Of a stretch of 64,000 nucleotides of DNA, positions 57,527-64,000 are shown piece after piece. Under the pieces are notes generated by a model, which was given only the letters and a program-made list of their open reading frames with translations, did not search any database and had not been told where the DNA came from. The stretch is from NCBI GenBank assembly GCA_045541915.1, contig JAZQJZ010000032.1, forward strand, positions 1-64,000, in the 5' to 3' direction. The DNA comes from RGIG5579 sp045541915 (GTDB taxonomy: Bacteria; Bacillota; Clostridia; Oscillospirales; SIG627). The position numbers and the translations under genes were made by a program. Position 1 is the stretch's first letter. Each line of letters starts with the position of its first letter.

Positions 57527-57736
57527 ATGCTTGACAGAATTGCACTTGTTATTCTGATCATCGGCGGCTTAAACTGGGGTAGCATCGGACTTTTTAATTT
57601 TGATATTGTCTCTTGGATCTTCCCCGGCAGCGCTCATATCATCGCGCGGGTTATCTTTACTTTGGTTGGACTTTGCGCCCTTTGGTGTATCTCCCTTCTC
57701 TTCAAGAGAAACGAGCGCTTGACCACCGCTGAATAA
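57527..57736 (+). CDS. DUF378-family small membrane protein
   Basis: 69 residues, from the ATG at 57527 (AGAGGTAG upstream); an upstream frame lacks a site. Two membrane helices with the DUF378 signature are seen: MLDRIALVILIIGGLNWGSIGLFNFDIVSWIF then VIFTLVGLCALWCISLLF. The family (YuzA-like) is common in spore-forming bacteria and of unknown role. Single gene between two terminators. Confidence 0.93.
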   Translation: MLDRIALVILIIGGLNWGSIGLFNFDIVSWIFPGSAHIIARVIFTLVGLCALWCISLLFKRNERLTTAE

Positions 57737-57748
57737 ATACTAGATCAG

Positions 57749-57783
57749 AAAAAAAGAAGCAGATTGATTCTGCTTCTTTTTTA
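57749..57783. terminator. bidirectional terminator between DUF378 and recR
   Basis: AAAAAAAGAAGCAGA pairs with TCTGCTTCTTTTTT, T tracts on both strands; it serves both converging units. Confidence 0.9.
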
Positions 57784-57790
57784 TCATCCG

Positions 57791-58393
57791 TTATTCAATT
57801 TCTCTTCGCCCTTCAAGAGCTTTATAGATCGTTAATTCATCAGCGTATTCCAATTCACCACCGGCAGGAAGACCGTAGGCAAGTCTTGTTGTTTTGATGC
57901 CAAAAGGCTTTATCAAGCGGCTTAAATACATTGCAGTTGCTTCACCTTCAATACTGGGATTGGTGGCAACGATGATTTCCTTAACGGTATCGTTTCCAAG
58001 TCTTGAAACCAGCTCCTTAATCCTTAACTCATCGGGGCCGACGCCTTCCATCGGATCGATCAAGCCGCCGAGAACATGAAACAGCCCCCGATAATCATTA
58101 ATCTTTTCAATGGCGAGCACATCCTTTGAGTTTTCTACAACACAAATGGTGCTATGGTCACGGGTTGCATCAGAGCAAAGAGCGCAAACCTCAGTTTCGC
58201 TAATATCCTGGCAAATTTTGCAATGACCGATTTTTTCCTTGGCATCTAAAATTGCTTGAGCAAAATCCTTTGCCTTTTCATCTGGCATTTCCAACACGTT
58301 AAAGGCCATTCGAACGGCGGACTTATAGCCGACGCCGGGAAATAGCCGAAAACACTCAACAAGGCGTTCCAGAGCAGGAGTAAAACCTAACAT
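57791..58393 (-). CDS. recR: recombination mediator RecR
   Basis: 200 residues. An N-terminal helix-hairpin-helix (LVECFRLFPGVGYKSAVRMAFNVL) precedes a zinc finger with four Cys (CKICQDISETEVCALC). The Toprim domain then has CVVENSKDVLAIEKINDYRGLFHVLGG and EIIVATNPSIEGEATAMYL, and the C-terminus has RLAYGLPAGGELEYADELTIYKAL. RecR with RecO/RecF loads RecA at gaps. Last gene of the SRP-dnaX-ybaB-recR group, one base after ybaB. Confidence 0.97.
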   Translation of the reverse strand: MLGFTPALERLVECFRLFPGVGYKSAVRMAFNVLEMPDEKAKDFAQAILDAKEKIGHCKICQDISETEVCALCSDATRDHSTICVVENSKDVLAIEKINDYRGLFHVLGGLIDPMEGVGPDELRIKELVSRLGNDTVKEIIVATNPSIEGEATAMYLSRLIKPFGIKTTRLAYGLPAGGELEYADELTIYKALEGRREIE

Positions 58394-58394
58394 A

Positions 58395-58742
58395 TTAGAA
58401 CAGCCCCGGAAGGTTGAGATTTCCCGTGATTTTCGACATCTCGCTATTGCCGGCCTCTTCTACACGCTTAATGGCTTCGTTAACTCCGGCTACTAAAATG
58501 TCCTGCAGTGTTTCGATGTCATCTGGATCAACAATCACGGGATCCAGTTCGATGGACTTGATCTCTTTTTCGCCGCTGATCACAATTTTACAAACACCAC
58601 CGCCAGCAGCAACTTCGTACTCACGATTTGCCAGTTCCTCCTGCATTGCCGCCATTTCTTCTTGCATTTTCTGCACCTGGCGGAGCATGTCTTTTTGACT
58701 GGACGGGCCCTTGCCCATTCCTTGAGGTAATCTTGCTTTCAT
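58395..58742 (-). CDS. ybaB: YbaB/EbfC nucleoid-associated protein
   Basis: 115 residues. It has a Gly/Met-rich start (MKARLPQGMGKGPSSQKDMLRQVQKMQEEMAAMQEELANREYEV), then the conserved core GGGVCKIVISGEKEIKSIELDPVIVDPDDIETLQDILVAGVNEAIKRVEE. The C-terminal LNLPGLF end is typical. It binds DNA as a tweezer-shaped dimer. It lies between dnaX and recR, the classic arrangement. AAAGGAG-type site before ATG. Confidence 0.96.
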   Translation of the reverse strand: MKARLPQGMGKGPSSQKDMLRQVQKMQEEMAAMQEELANREYEVAAGGGVCKIVISGEKEIKSIELDPVIVDPDDIETLQDILVAGVNEAIKRVEEAGNSEMSKITGNLNLPGLF

Positions 58743-58754
58743 AACAAATCTCCT

Positions 58755-60290
58755 TTATAAATCTTCCAAACCAGTTTGAGAAACTGCGGAACTGGAAGTA
58801 CTTTTATCTTCAATTAAAACAGAAAGTATGGATGGATCCACTTCTTTTCCGGCATTTAGAAAAATTTCCTGAACATTGGATGACATCAGAATCCCCTTCA
58901 CAAAAGTACCGGTCTTTATGATCAAGGCCGAATCTCTTTTTTCAAATTCCAACTGTTCAAGCCACGGCTTTAAGAATGCTTCACGCTGCAATATATTTTT
59001 CAGTTTCACAACACCATGAAAAGAATGATCAGCTTCTTGCCGGCTAATTTCATTTGCCTTGGAAACCGGGACGACTCTCTCCGACTCTTGATGAATCGAT
59101 GTCTCTTTTTTTGAAGGAGAAGATCTCGTCGTTGGAACGGAACCTGTCTCAATAACCCTTTCAAGCTTTGAAATGCGGGAAATGAGCGCTTCCATTTCTT
59201 CAGAAAGCTCTTCCTTACAGAGACGAATCATCAAAATTTCAGCAGAGGCTTTTTTCTCCGTTGCTATTCGATCGTAAGAAACATAAAAGTTTTCAAGTGC
59301 CTTTGTTTGGTACAAAATAGTCTCTAATGAGAGCTTCTTTGCAATTTCCTCTAGAACCGGAATGTCACTCTCATAGCATTCCAAATACTCACGGTACTGT
59401 GGAACGGAGCGAATCACAAGAAGATCACGATAAACGGCAATCAGTTCACCAATCACCTCTTTGAAATCGCTGATGCGTTCGTAAATCTCCTGAACTAGAT
59501 TCAAACACGAAGTAACATCTTGCTCCGAAATTGATTTGCAAAGAGAAAGAATACTGCTTCGGCTCCCAAGTCCTAACACCGAATGTACATCCTGGACAGT
59601 AATATCTCCCTGATGGGACTGAAATGCTTCCAAAAGGCTCAAAGCATCTCTCATCGCACCATCCGAAAGGCGGGCGATCAACTGTGCCGCGTCCTCTTTC
59701 AAGGAAATTTTTTCCTTTTCAGCAACCGAAAGGAGACGCTTTGCAATGACATTAGGGGTAATTCTCTTAAAATCAAAGCGCTGACAACGAGACATAATGG
59801 TGGCAGGAATATCGTTCATTTCGGTGGTTGCCAAAATAAATAACACGTGCTCCGGTGGTTCTTCAATCGTTTTCAAAAGCGCGTTAAAAGCACTGATCGA
59901 GAGCATATGCACCTCGTCAATGATGTAAACACGCTTTTTTGCTTCCGAAGGTAAAAACTGCACCTCGTCACAAAGACGGCGAATGTGATCCACGCCGTTG
60001 TTGCTTGCGGCGTCCATTTCCACCACATCAAGAACGCGTTCTTCGTTAATGGCAAGACACGAGGGACAGGCGTTGCACGGTTCACCGTTTTGCAGATTCT
60101 CGCAGTTCACTGCTTTGGCCAGGATTTTGGCACAAGTTGTTTTACCGGTACCTCTTGATCCACAAAAAATGTAGGCGTGAGAAGTTCTTCCCTTTTGAAG
60201 CTGCATTTTTAAAACAGAAGTAATATGCTCCTGTCCGCACACATCATCAAAGGAAGTAGGACGGTATTTTCTATAAAGAGCCTGATACAT
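58755..60290 (-). CDS. dnaX: DNA polymerase III subunit gamma/tau
   Basis: 511 residues. AAA+ core: ALYRKYRPTSFDDVCGQEHI, Walker A GSRGTGKTTCAKI, zinc Cys set CENLQNGEPCNACPSC, Walker B VYIIDEVHMLS, sensor 1 LATTEMNDIPATIMSRCQRFDF and a later clamp-loader lid. The C-terminal tau part is short and ends FKTSSSAV-like, as in many Firmicutes. It is the clamp-loader motor. The ATG at 60290 is preceded by TTTTAGGAGAGAGG. The SRP RNA 3' end is only ~18 bp upstream with no terminator between. Confidence 0.97.
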   Translation of the reverse strand: MYQALYRKYRPTSFDDVCGQEHITSVLKMQLQKGRTSHAYIFCGSRGTGKTTCAKILAKAVNCENLQNGEPCNACPSCLAINEERVLDVVEMDAASNNGVDHIRRLCDEVQFLPSEAKKRVYIIDEVHMLSISAFNALLKTIEEPPEHVLFILATTEMNDIPATIMSRCQRFDFKRITPNVIAKRLLSVAEKEKISLKEDAAQLIARLSDGAMRDALSLLEAFQSHQGDITVQDVHSVLGLGSRSSILSLCKSISEQDVTSCLNLVQEIYERISDFKEVIGELIAVYRDLLVIRSVPQYREYLECYESDIPVLEEIAKKLSLETILYQTKALENFYVSYDRIATEKKASAEILMIRLCKEELSEEMEALISRISKLERVIETGSVPTTRSSPSKKETSIHQESERVVPVSKANEISRQEADHSFHGVVKLKNILQREAFLKPWLEQLEFEKRDSALIIKTGTFVKGILMSSNVQEIFLNAGKEVDPSILSVLIEDKSTSSSAVSQTGLEDL

Positions 60291-60308
60291 GCCTCTCTCC
60301 TAAAAGTA

Positions 60309-60609
60309 GCAGGATGCAAAATAAGACCGCGCACCCTTTCTCGAAAGAGCGAAAATGCCCGACACAGATTTCATTTGCTCAAACCAGGCTACCTCGTGGC
60401 ACATTAAAAAATCCGCTTAATGCTGCTTGGTTCCCCATCTGACATGGTTCACGGCATTTAATTGCACAAGACCCGGTTCTCAACGCATCTGAAAAATAGT
60501 CCGCAACACAAACACTTCCCTTAAAAGGGAATTCTCCCCCTCTATAGCGGGTTGAGGGTACAAGGTGCCGCTAACTCCCCGGATAGCACGGCCTTATTTT
60601 ACATCCTGC
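60309..60609 (-). ncRNA. ffs: large-type SRP RNA (scRNA, with Alu domain)
   Basis: About 300 bases on the minus strand. The terminal stem GCAGGATG (60609 end) pairs with CATCCTGC (60309 end) and continues as AAAATAAGGCC with its partner. The 5' part contains the GGCCGTGCTATCCGGGG Alu core. The domain IV hairpin holds the GTCAGATGGGGAAC and CAAGCAGC elements that bind the Ffh M domain and FtsY (region ~60410-60445). This is the Bacillus/Clostridium form of SRP RNA, expected upstream of dnaX. RNA ends are set by the outer stem and are approximate. Confidence 0.93.
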
Positions 60610-60624
60610 AGAATTTACAGTATG

Positions 60625-60653
60625 ATATTAACACAAAATTAGAAAAATAGCAA
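60625..60653 (-). promoter_or_regulatory. promoter of the SRP RNA gene
   Basis: Minus strand: -35 TTGCTA (60653-60648), 17 bp, -10 TAATAT (60630-60625). Start of the outer stem is ~16 bp further on. It overlaps the rpiB stop (60656) by nearly touching it. Confidence 0.7.
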
Positions 60654-60655
60654 CC

Positions 60656-61093
60656 TCAATCCACGTTTTCTTCAAACATAGCAATGCGCGCCGCGTGTCT
60701 TCCACCTTCAAATTCAGTGTTAAGAAAAACATCGGTTAAATCGCACGCAAGACCTCTTGCCATCACTCTCGCACCAAGGCAGAGAATGTTGGCGTTGTTA
60801 TGAAGTCTGGAATGACGGACTGAGAAAATATCAGAAGCAACAACTGCGCGAATACCGCTGAATTTATTGGCACACATACTCATTCCGATGCCTGTGCCGC
60901 AGAAAAGCATTCCTTTTTCTGCTTTTCCGCTCTGAACATAGCGAGCAACCTCTTTGGCAACAACAGGATAATCGTCATCGCGCTTTAATTCGAAAAAACC
61001 AAGGTCAACGTATTCAACACCGATTTCATCAAAATGCTTCATTACGTGTTTTTTCAATTCATCGCCTGCATGATCAGATCCAAGTGCAATCAT
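60656..61093 (-). CDS. rpiB: ribose-5-phosphate isomerase B
   Basis: 145 residues. SDHAGDELKKHV is the start of the RpiB fold. The catalytic Cys65 lies in MLFCGTGIGMSMCANK, His98 in SRLHNN, and the ending CLGARVMARGLACDLTDVFLNTEFEGGRHAARI is typical. It interconverts ribose-5-phosphate and ribulose-5-phosphate. The start has GAGG 7 bases before ATG 61093. It follows tsaB after 14 bp in the tsaE-tsaB-rpiB transcript. Confidence 0.96.
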   Translation of the reverse strand: MIALGSDHAGDELKKHVMKHFDEIGVEYVDLGFFELKRDDDYPVVAKEVARYVQSGKAEKGMLFCGTGIGMSMCANKFSGIRAVVASDIFSVRHSRLHNNANILCLGARVMARGLACDLTDVFLNTEFEGGRHAARIAMFEENVD

Positions 61094-61107
61094 AATAAAA
61101 CCTCATT

Positions 61108-61800
61108 TCACTTTTTATTTTTATTTTGCCATTCTCGCTCCGCTTGCGGCAAACGCAAGTAGGTAGGAGAAAGTTCTTTACAAGATAATACGTTTCCATC
61201 TTTTGCATGCATCATACCAAGCAAAGCAACGCTCTCTCCGTTTTGTAAACGGATTTTTTCCTCAGCAAGATTGGGTTGAAATTCAGGGAACATTTCACAA
61301 AACTTTTCTGCGCCATCGCCCAAAATTAACAACCGATCAAACGATGCAATTTCTTTTTTAAGTTCCTCGCCGCTGATCGCACGATCGGGAGTGATGCGTT
61401 TTGGAAGTCCGCTTTCGATTAAAAAGAGCGCATTATAAAACTCCCCTCTTCTCGCATCCATAACCGGACAAATAACTGTATTTTCGAGACCTCTGGCATT
61501 CATTGCAAGAGCATTCAAAGTGGAAACACCTACACAGGAAATATCATTGGGAAGGCAGAGACCTTTTACTGTCGAAATGCCGATCCGAAGTCCGGTGAAG
61601 GAGCCCGGTCCGTTGGAAATGGCAACCAGATCCAAATCGGAAACCGAAAGCCTATTTTCTTCCAGCGCAGCTCTAATCGCCGGCAGCAAGGTTTGACTAT
61701 GAGTTAAACCGCTGCTGGAAGAATAGAAGGATAACAAGTGGTCAGAATACAGCGCTACACTACAGGTAACAGCTGAAGTATCAATTCCGAGAACGATCAT
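61108..61800 (-). CDS. tsaB: tRNA t6A biosynthesis protein TsaB
   Basis: 230 residues. ASKHA-like N-terminus VLGIDTSAVTCSVALYSD, with the helix SSSGLTHSQTLLPAIRAAL, then ISNGPGSFTGLRIGISTVKGL, VCPVMDARRGEFYNALF and the long tail LSPTYLRLPQAEREWQNKNKK. TsaB is the scaffold for TsaD in making t6A at position 37 of ANN-reading tRNAs. It overlaps tsaE by 4 bp, so they are co-translated. TsaD itself is not in the window. Confidence 0.96.
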   Translation of the reverse strand: MIVLGIDTSAVTCSVALYSDHLLSFYSSSSGLTHSQTLLPAIRAALEENRLSVSDLDLVAISNGPGSFTGLRIGISTVKGLCLPNDISCVGVSTLNALAMNARGLENTVICPVMDARRGEFYNALFLIESGLPKRITPDRAISGEELKKEIASFDRLLILGDGAEKFCEMFPEFQPNLAEEKIRLQNGESVALLGMMHAKDGNVLSCKELSPTYLRLPQAEREWQNKNKK

Positions 61801-62219
61801 GCTTTTATCCTTTCCACTTCCAACCTCCGGGCTTGTTCTCCTTCTTTTACAAAGTTGATCTTAATGTATGATTCAGGAAGAAATTCTTCAATATTTTCAG
61901 ACCATTCGCAAACCGTGATTCCTTGATCGAGCACTTCCTCATACCCGGTTGAATAAAGGTCATCCTCGGAAGCAATGCGATACATATCAAAATGATTGAT
62001 CTGAATATCATTTCCTTCATAAACATTCAATATGGCATAGGTGGGACTTGAAACAAGGGCATTGGGAATCAGCGCATGAACAAAGCCGCGCATGAAAACC
62101 GTTTTCCCGCTACCCATATCTCCATAAAGCGCAATAAATGCATTTTTGGGACAAGAAAGGGCAATTTGTTCCCCAATCTTTTCAGTTTCTTTTTCCGATT
62201 GAGAAAGGTAAATATCCAT
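61797..62219 (-). CDS. tsaE: tRNA t6A biosynthesis ATPase TsaE
   Basis: 140 residues. Walker A GDMGSGKT (33-40), VSSPTYAILNVYEG, FDMYRI (Asp-Met-Tyr-Arg), and EWSENIEEFLP in the end part. TsaE hydrolyses ATP while resetting the TsaB-TsaD complex. It is the first gene of the tsaE-tsaB-rpiB unit; AAGGGAGGTGGCA precedes the ATG at 62219. Confidence 0.96.
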   Translation of the reverse strand: MDIYLSQSEKETEKIGEQIALSCPKNAFIALYGDMGSGKTVFMRGFVHALIPNALVSSPTYAILNVYEGNDIQINHFDMYRIASEDDLYSTGYEEVLDQGITVCEWSENIEEFLPESYIKINFVKEGEQARRLEVERIKA

Positions 62220-62247
62220 ACATTGCCACCTCCCTTACACAAGAGGT

Positions 62248-62276
62248 ATTGTAATACAAAATTGAGAAAAACACAA
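62248..62276 (-). promoter_or_regulatory. sigma-A promoter of the tsaE-tsaB-rpiB unit
   Basis: Minus strand: -35 TTGTGT (62276-62271), 17 bp, -10 TACAAT (62253-62248), 28 bp before the ATG. Confidence 0.7.
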
Positions 62277-62279
62277 GCG

Positions 62280-64000
62280 TTATTTCAACTTTCTTGGCGT
62301 AACAAGCGCCGTATTATGATTTTTATAAGTAACAAATCCAGGTTTAGAACCATTGGGCTTTTTCACGAATTGCGCTTTGGTGTAATCCACCTCGACCTTA
62401 TCTGAATTTTTCACTTCGGAATAATAAGCTGCATATGATGCAGCCTCTTCCAAGTCAGCATCAGAAAACGCTTTTTCAGGATCATATTTTAAAAGAACAT
62501 GGCTTCCATGATAGTTTTTAACGTGAAACCACACATCATCATTCCGCGAGTGATGACAGGAAACCGCATCATTCTGAAGGTTATTCATTCCCAGGAGCAC
62601 AGTAAAGCCGCCTTGTGTCTTCCCTTCCAATGGCTTTGCAACGCTTTTCTTTTTTTGCGGTTTCTTCAGTCCGGAAGTCAATCTTCTTCCATAAGACCAG
62701 TGCGAAAGCTCCTCCCGAATTTCTGAAAGGTCTTTCGCGCTGGTGGCAGTTTCAAGAGTTGCCATTACACTTTCTACATATCTCAATTCGTTCTTTGCGA
62801 TATCAATCTGTTCTCCGGTTTTCAAAATTGCAGTTTTTTTCTTATTATACTCACGGTAAAACTGCTGAGCATTCTGACTTGGAGTAAGTACCGGGTCCAA
62901 AGGGATGGAAACAGTCGTTCCCGTTTCATAGTCCATCGCATCCACCTTATGATCACCGCGACGAATTCGATACATTTCTTGCATCACAAGATCACCAAAA
63001 CGCTTCTTTTCATCGGCATCTGCAGAATCCTCAAGTTGTTGCATCTGCGCGGAAATTTTCTTTTCCAAGCGGTTCTTGCAATTTTTTAAAATCTGGGCTA
63101 TATCATTATGATGTTGCTTTTGCCTCTCCTTTTGATTGCGAAGCGAATAGTACCACTCAATAGCCTCAGATGCGCCGGAACAGGGATAGACAAAAAATGG
63201 TGATGAAAACTGACGGATGGGCATAAAAGAAAAATCCAAGGGGCTCTCGCCAGCCTGATACGCATCGTAGGATTCAAAAATCAAGCAAGGAGAAAAATCG
63301 CAATTTTTCACCAAATTTACAACAGCAGAAAACTCCTCCCAAAGTTTTTCCTGATTCGATTGGGAATATACCGCTTCGCAGTCACCGCAAGCGCGAAAAA
63401 CAATTTCTCTGGCTGTTAGCTTTCCGAAGCCAGAAAACAGCTTTTGTATGGCAAGATCGCATCTGGAATCAACGGGAAGAAAAGAAAAAGCAGAGACAAA
63501 ATCTTCCTTAGAACAGGTCATGGGATCCAATTTTTCCTGCGGGGGCATTGCTTTATAAGGGAACCCAACCATCACAACACGATCGAACTTTGTGGTTATA
63601 TCATTTTGCCGGAAGGCGGCCAGAATTTTATTGTTTTCATCTGCAAAAACAAGGTTTGACCCACGTCCCATCATTTCACAATACAAATATTTGCTTTTTC
63701 TAAAGCCAAGCTCATCCCCGCTGTCCAGAGAGATGCGAATGGTTCGATCAAAGCCCAATTGGCAGATATCGGTAATTTTTGCACGGGACAAGTGCTTTCG
63801 AAGCAGCATACAAAGCATCGGAGGCGTTGCAGGGTTTTCTCTTGTCTCAGATGAGAGCGCCATATATGGCGTGGATGCGGTGCAATTGATCACCAGACGG
63901 TTTCTTCCCGTTGTATGAAAGACTAAATCAATCTCATCCCGCTCCGGCTGAAAAATGCGATCCACCTTTAAACCAACAAGGCGATCGGAAAGCTCCCTCG
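62280..64000 (-). CDS. rqcH: RqcH/NFACT-family ribosome quality-control protein, N-terminus outside the window
   Basis: At least 573 residues; the frame stays open to the window end, where RELSDRLVGLKVDRIFQPERDEIDL reads as the conserved NFACT-N start region. Domains in order: NFACT-N (up to ~250 of the visible part), two helix-hairpin-helix-like segments, a coiled coil (about 280-420) and the NFACT-R domain at the C-terminus (NLQNDAVSCHHSRNDDVWFHVKNYHGSHVLLKYDP). RqcH binds stalled 50S subunits and adds C-terminal alanine tails. NFACT proteins were also described as fibronectin-binding. The end is followed by a plain gap with the tsaE promoter. Confidence 0.92.
   Translation of the reverse strand, partial: RELSDRLVGLKVDRIFQPERDEIDLVFHTTGRNRLVINCTASTPYMALSSETRENPATPPMLCMLLRKHLSRAKITDICQLGFDRTIRISLDSGDELGFRKSKYLYCEMMGRGSNLVFADENNKILAAFRQNDITTKFDRVVMVGFPYKAMPPQEKLDPMTCSKEDFVSAFSFLPVDSRCDLAIQKLFSGFGKLTAREIVFRACGDCEAVYSQSNQEKLWEEFSAVVNLVKNCDFSPCLIFESYDAYQAGESPLDFSFMPIRQFSSPFFVYPCSGASEAIEWYYSLRNQKERQKQHHNDIAQILKNCKNRLEKKISAQMQQLEDSADADEKKRFGDLVMQEMYRIRRGDHKVDAMDYETGTTVSIPLDPVLTPSQNAQQFYREYNKKKTAILKTGEQIDIAKNELRYVESVMATLETATSAKDLSEIREELSHWSYGRRLTSGLKKPQKKKSVAKPLEGKTQGGFTVLLGMNNLQNDAVSCHHSRNDDVWFHVKNYHGSHVLLKYDPEKAFSDADLEEAASYAAYYSEVKNSDKVEVDYTKAQFVKKPNGSKPGFVTYKNHNTALVTPRKLK

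Overview
The window looks like a chromosomal segment of an anaerobic, endospore-forming Clostridia (Firmicutes), probably a gut-type relative of the Oscillospiraceae/Ruminococcaceae. Four kinds of evidence support this: spore-coat genes (cotJA-JB-JC, a CotF-like pair, a CotH-type kinase); many genes with strong Shine-Dalgarno sites and consensus sigma-A promoters of 17 bp spacing; a large Alu-containing SRP RNA directly upstream of dnaX-ybaB-recR; and compact operons closed by long palindromic U-tailed terminators. Base composition is moderate (by eye in the 40s % GC). The first 0.9 kb is visibly more AT-rich. This placement is inferred from gene content; no search was run.

Layout. 0-0.9 kb: the end of a nucleotide-kinase-like gene and a SAM methyltransferase. 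1.0-2.6 kb: a cotJ operon whose CotJA carries a long Cys-Gly repeat extension. 2.7-12.1 kb: ZIP transporter, HU, a membrane nucleotide-sugar dehydratase, a foldase-type lipoprotein, a G5/M23 peptidase, a CapA-like lipoprotein and a ComEC without the C-terminal nuclease-like domain. 12.2-24.7 kb: an accessory surface region with a 1,117-residue Gly/Asn-rich repeat protein, an unannotated 58-residue ORF, an anchored CotH-type kinase, and a leftward four-gene operon. That operon has two paralogous pairs: SGNH/DUF4886 lipoproteins and NlpC/P60-like candidate cysteine hydrolases. 24.7-26.1 kb: an IS200-type element beside the end of a lipoprotein gene. 26.1-32.1 kb: a DeoR-type regulator and a 2-oxoacid dehydrogenase complex (E2, E3, fused E1 alpha-beta) behind a promoter with two TGTTA/TAACA palindromes. 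32.2-37.4 kb: CotF-like pair, a DivIVA-like/SDR/unknown operon, glmS and ruvX. 37.5-42.3 kb: yajC, tRNA-Ser, asnS, an aspartate-type aminotransferase and a SecD-like membrane protein. 42.3-52 kb: SLOG protein, PcrA helicase, P-loop ATPase, O-antigen-ligase-like protein, Maf, radical SAM YgiQ, a YgjP peptidase and an aldose epimerase. 52-57.8 kb: DUF421/DUF4363 pair, thyA-folA, and a HAAS/DUF4097 pair. 57.8-64 kb: recR, ybaB, dnaX, SRP RNA, rpiB, tsaB, tsaE and the end of rqcH.

Most of the window is housekeeping. The stretch that best fits a poorly described system is 12.2-24.7 kb. There a probably abundant repeat surface protein and a protein kinase-like enzyme lie next to an operon of duplicated exported hydrolase candidates, one of which has no export signal. 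Function there is inference from motifs only.
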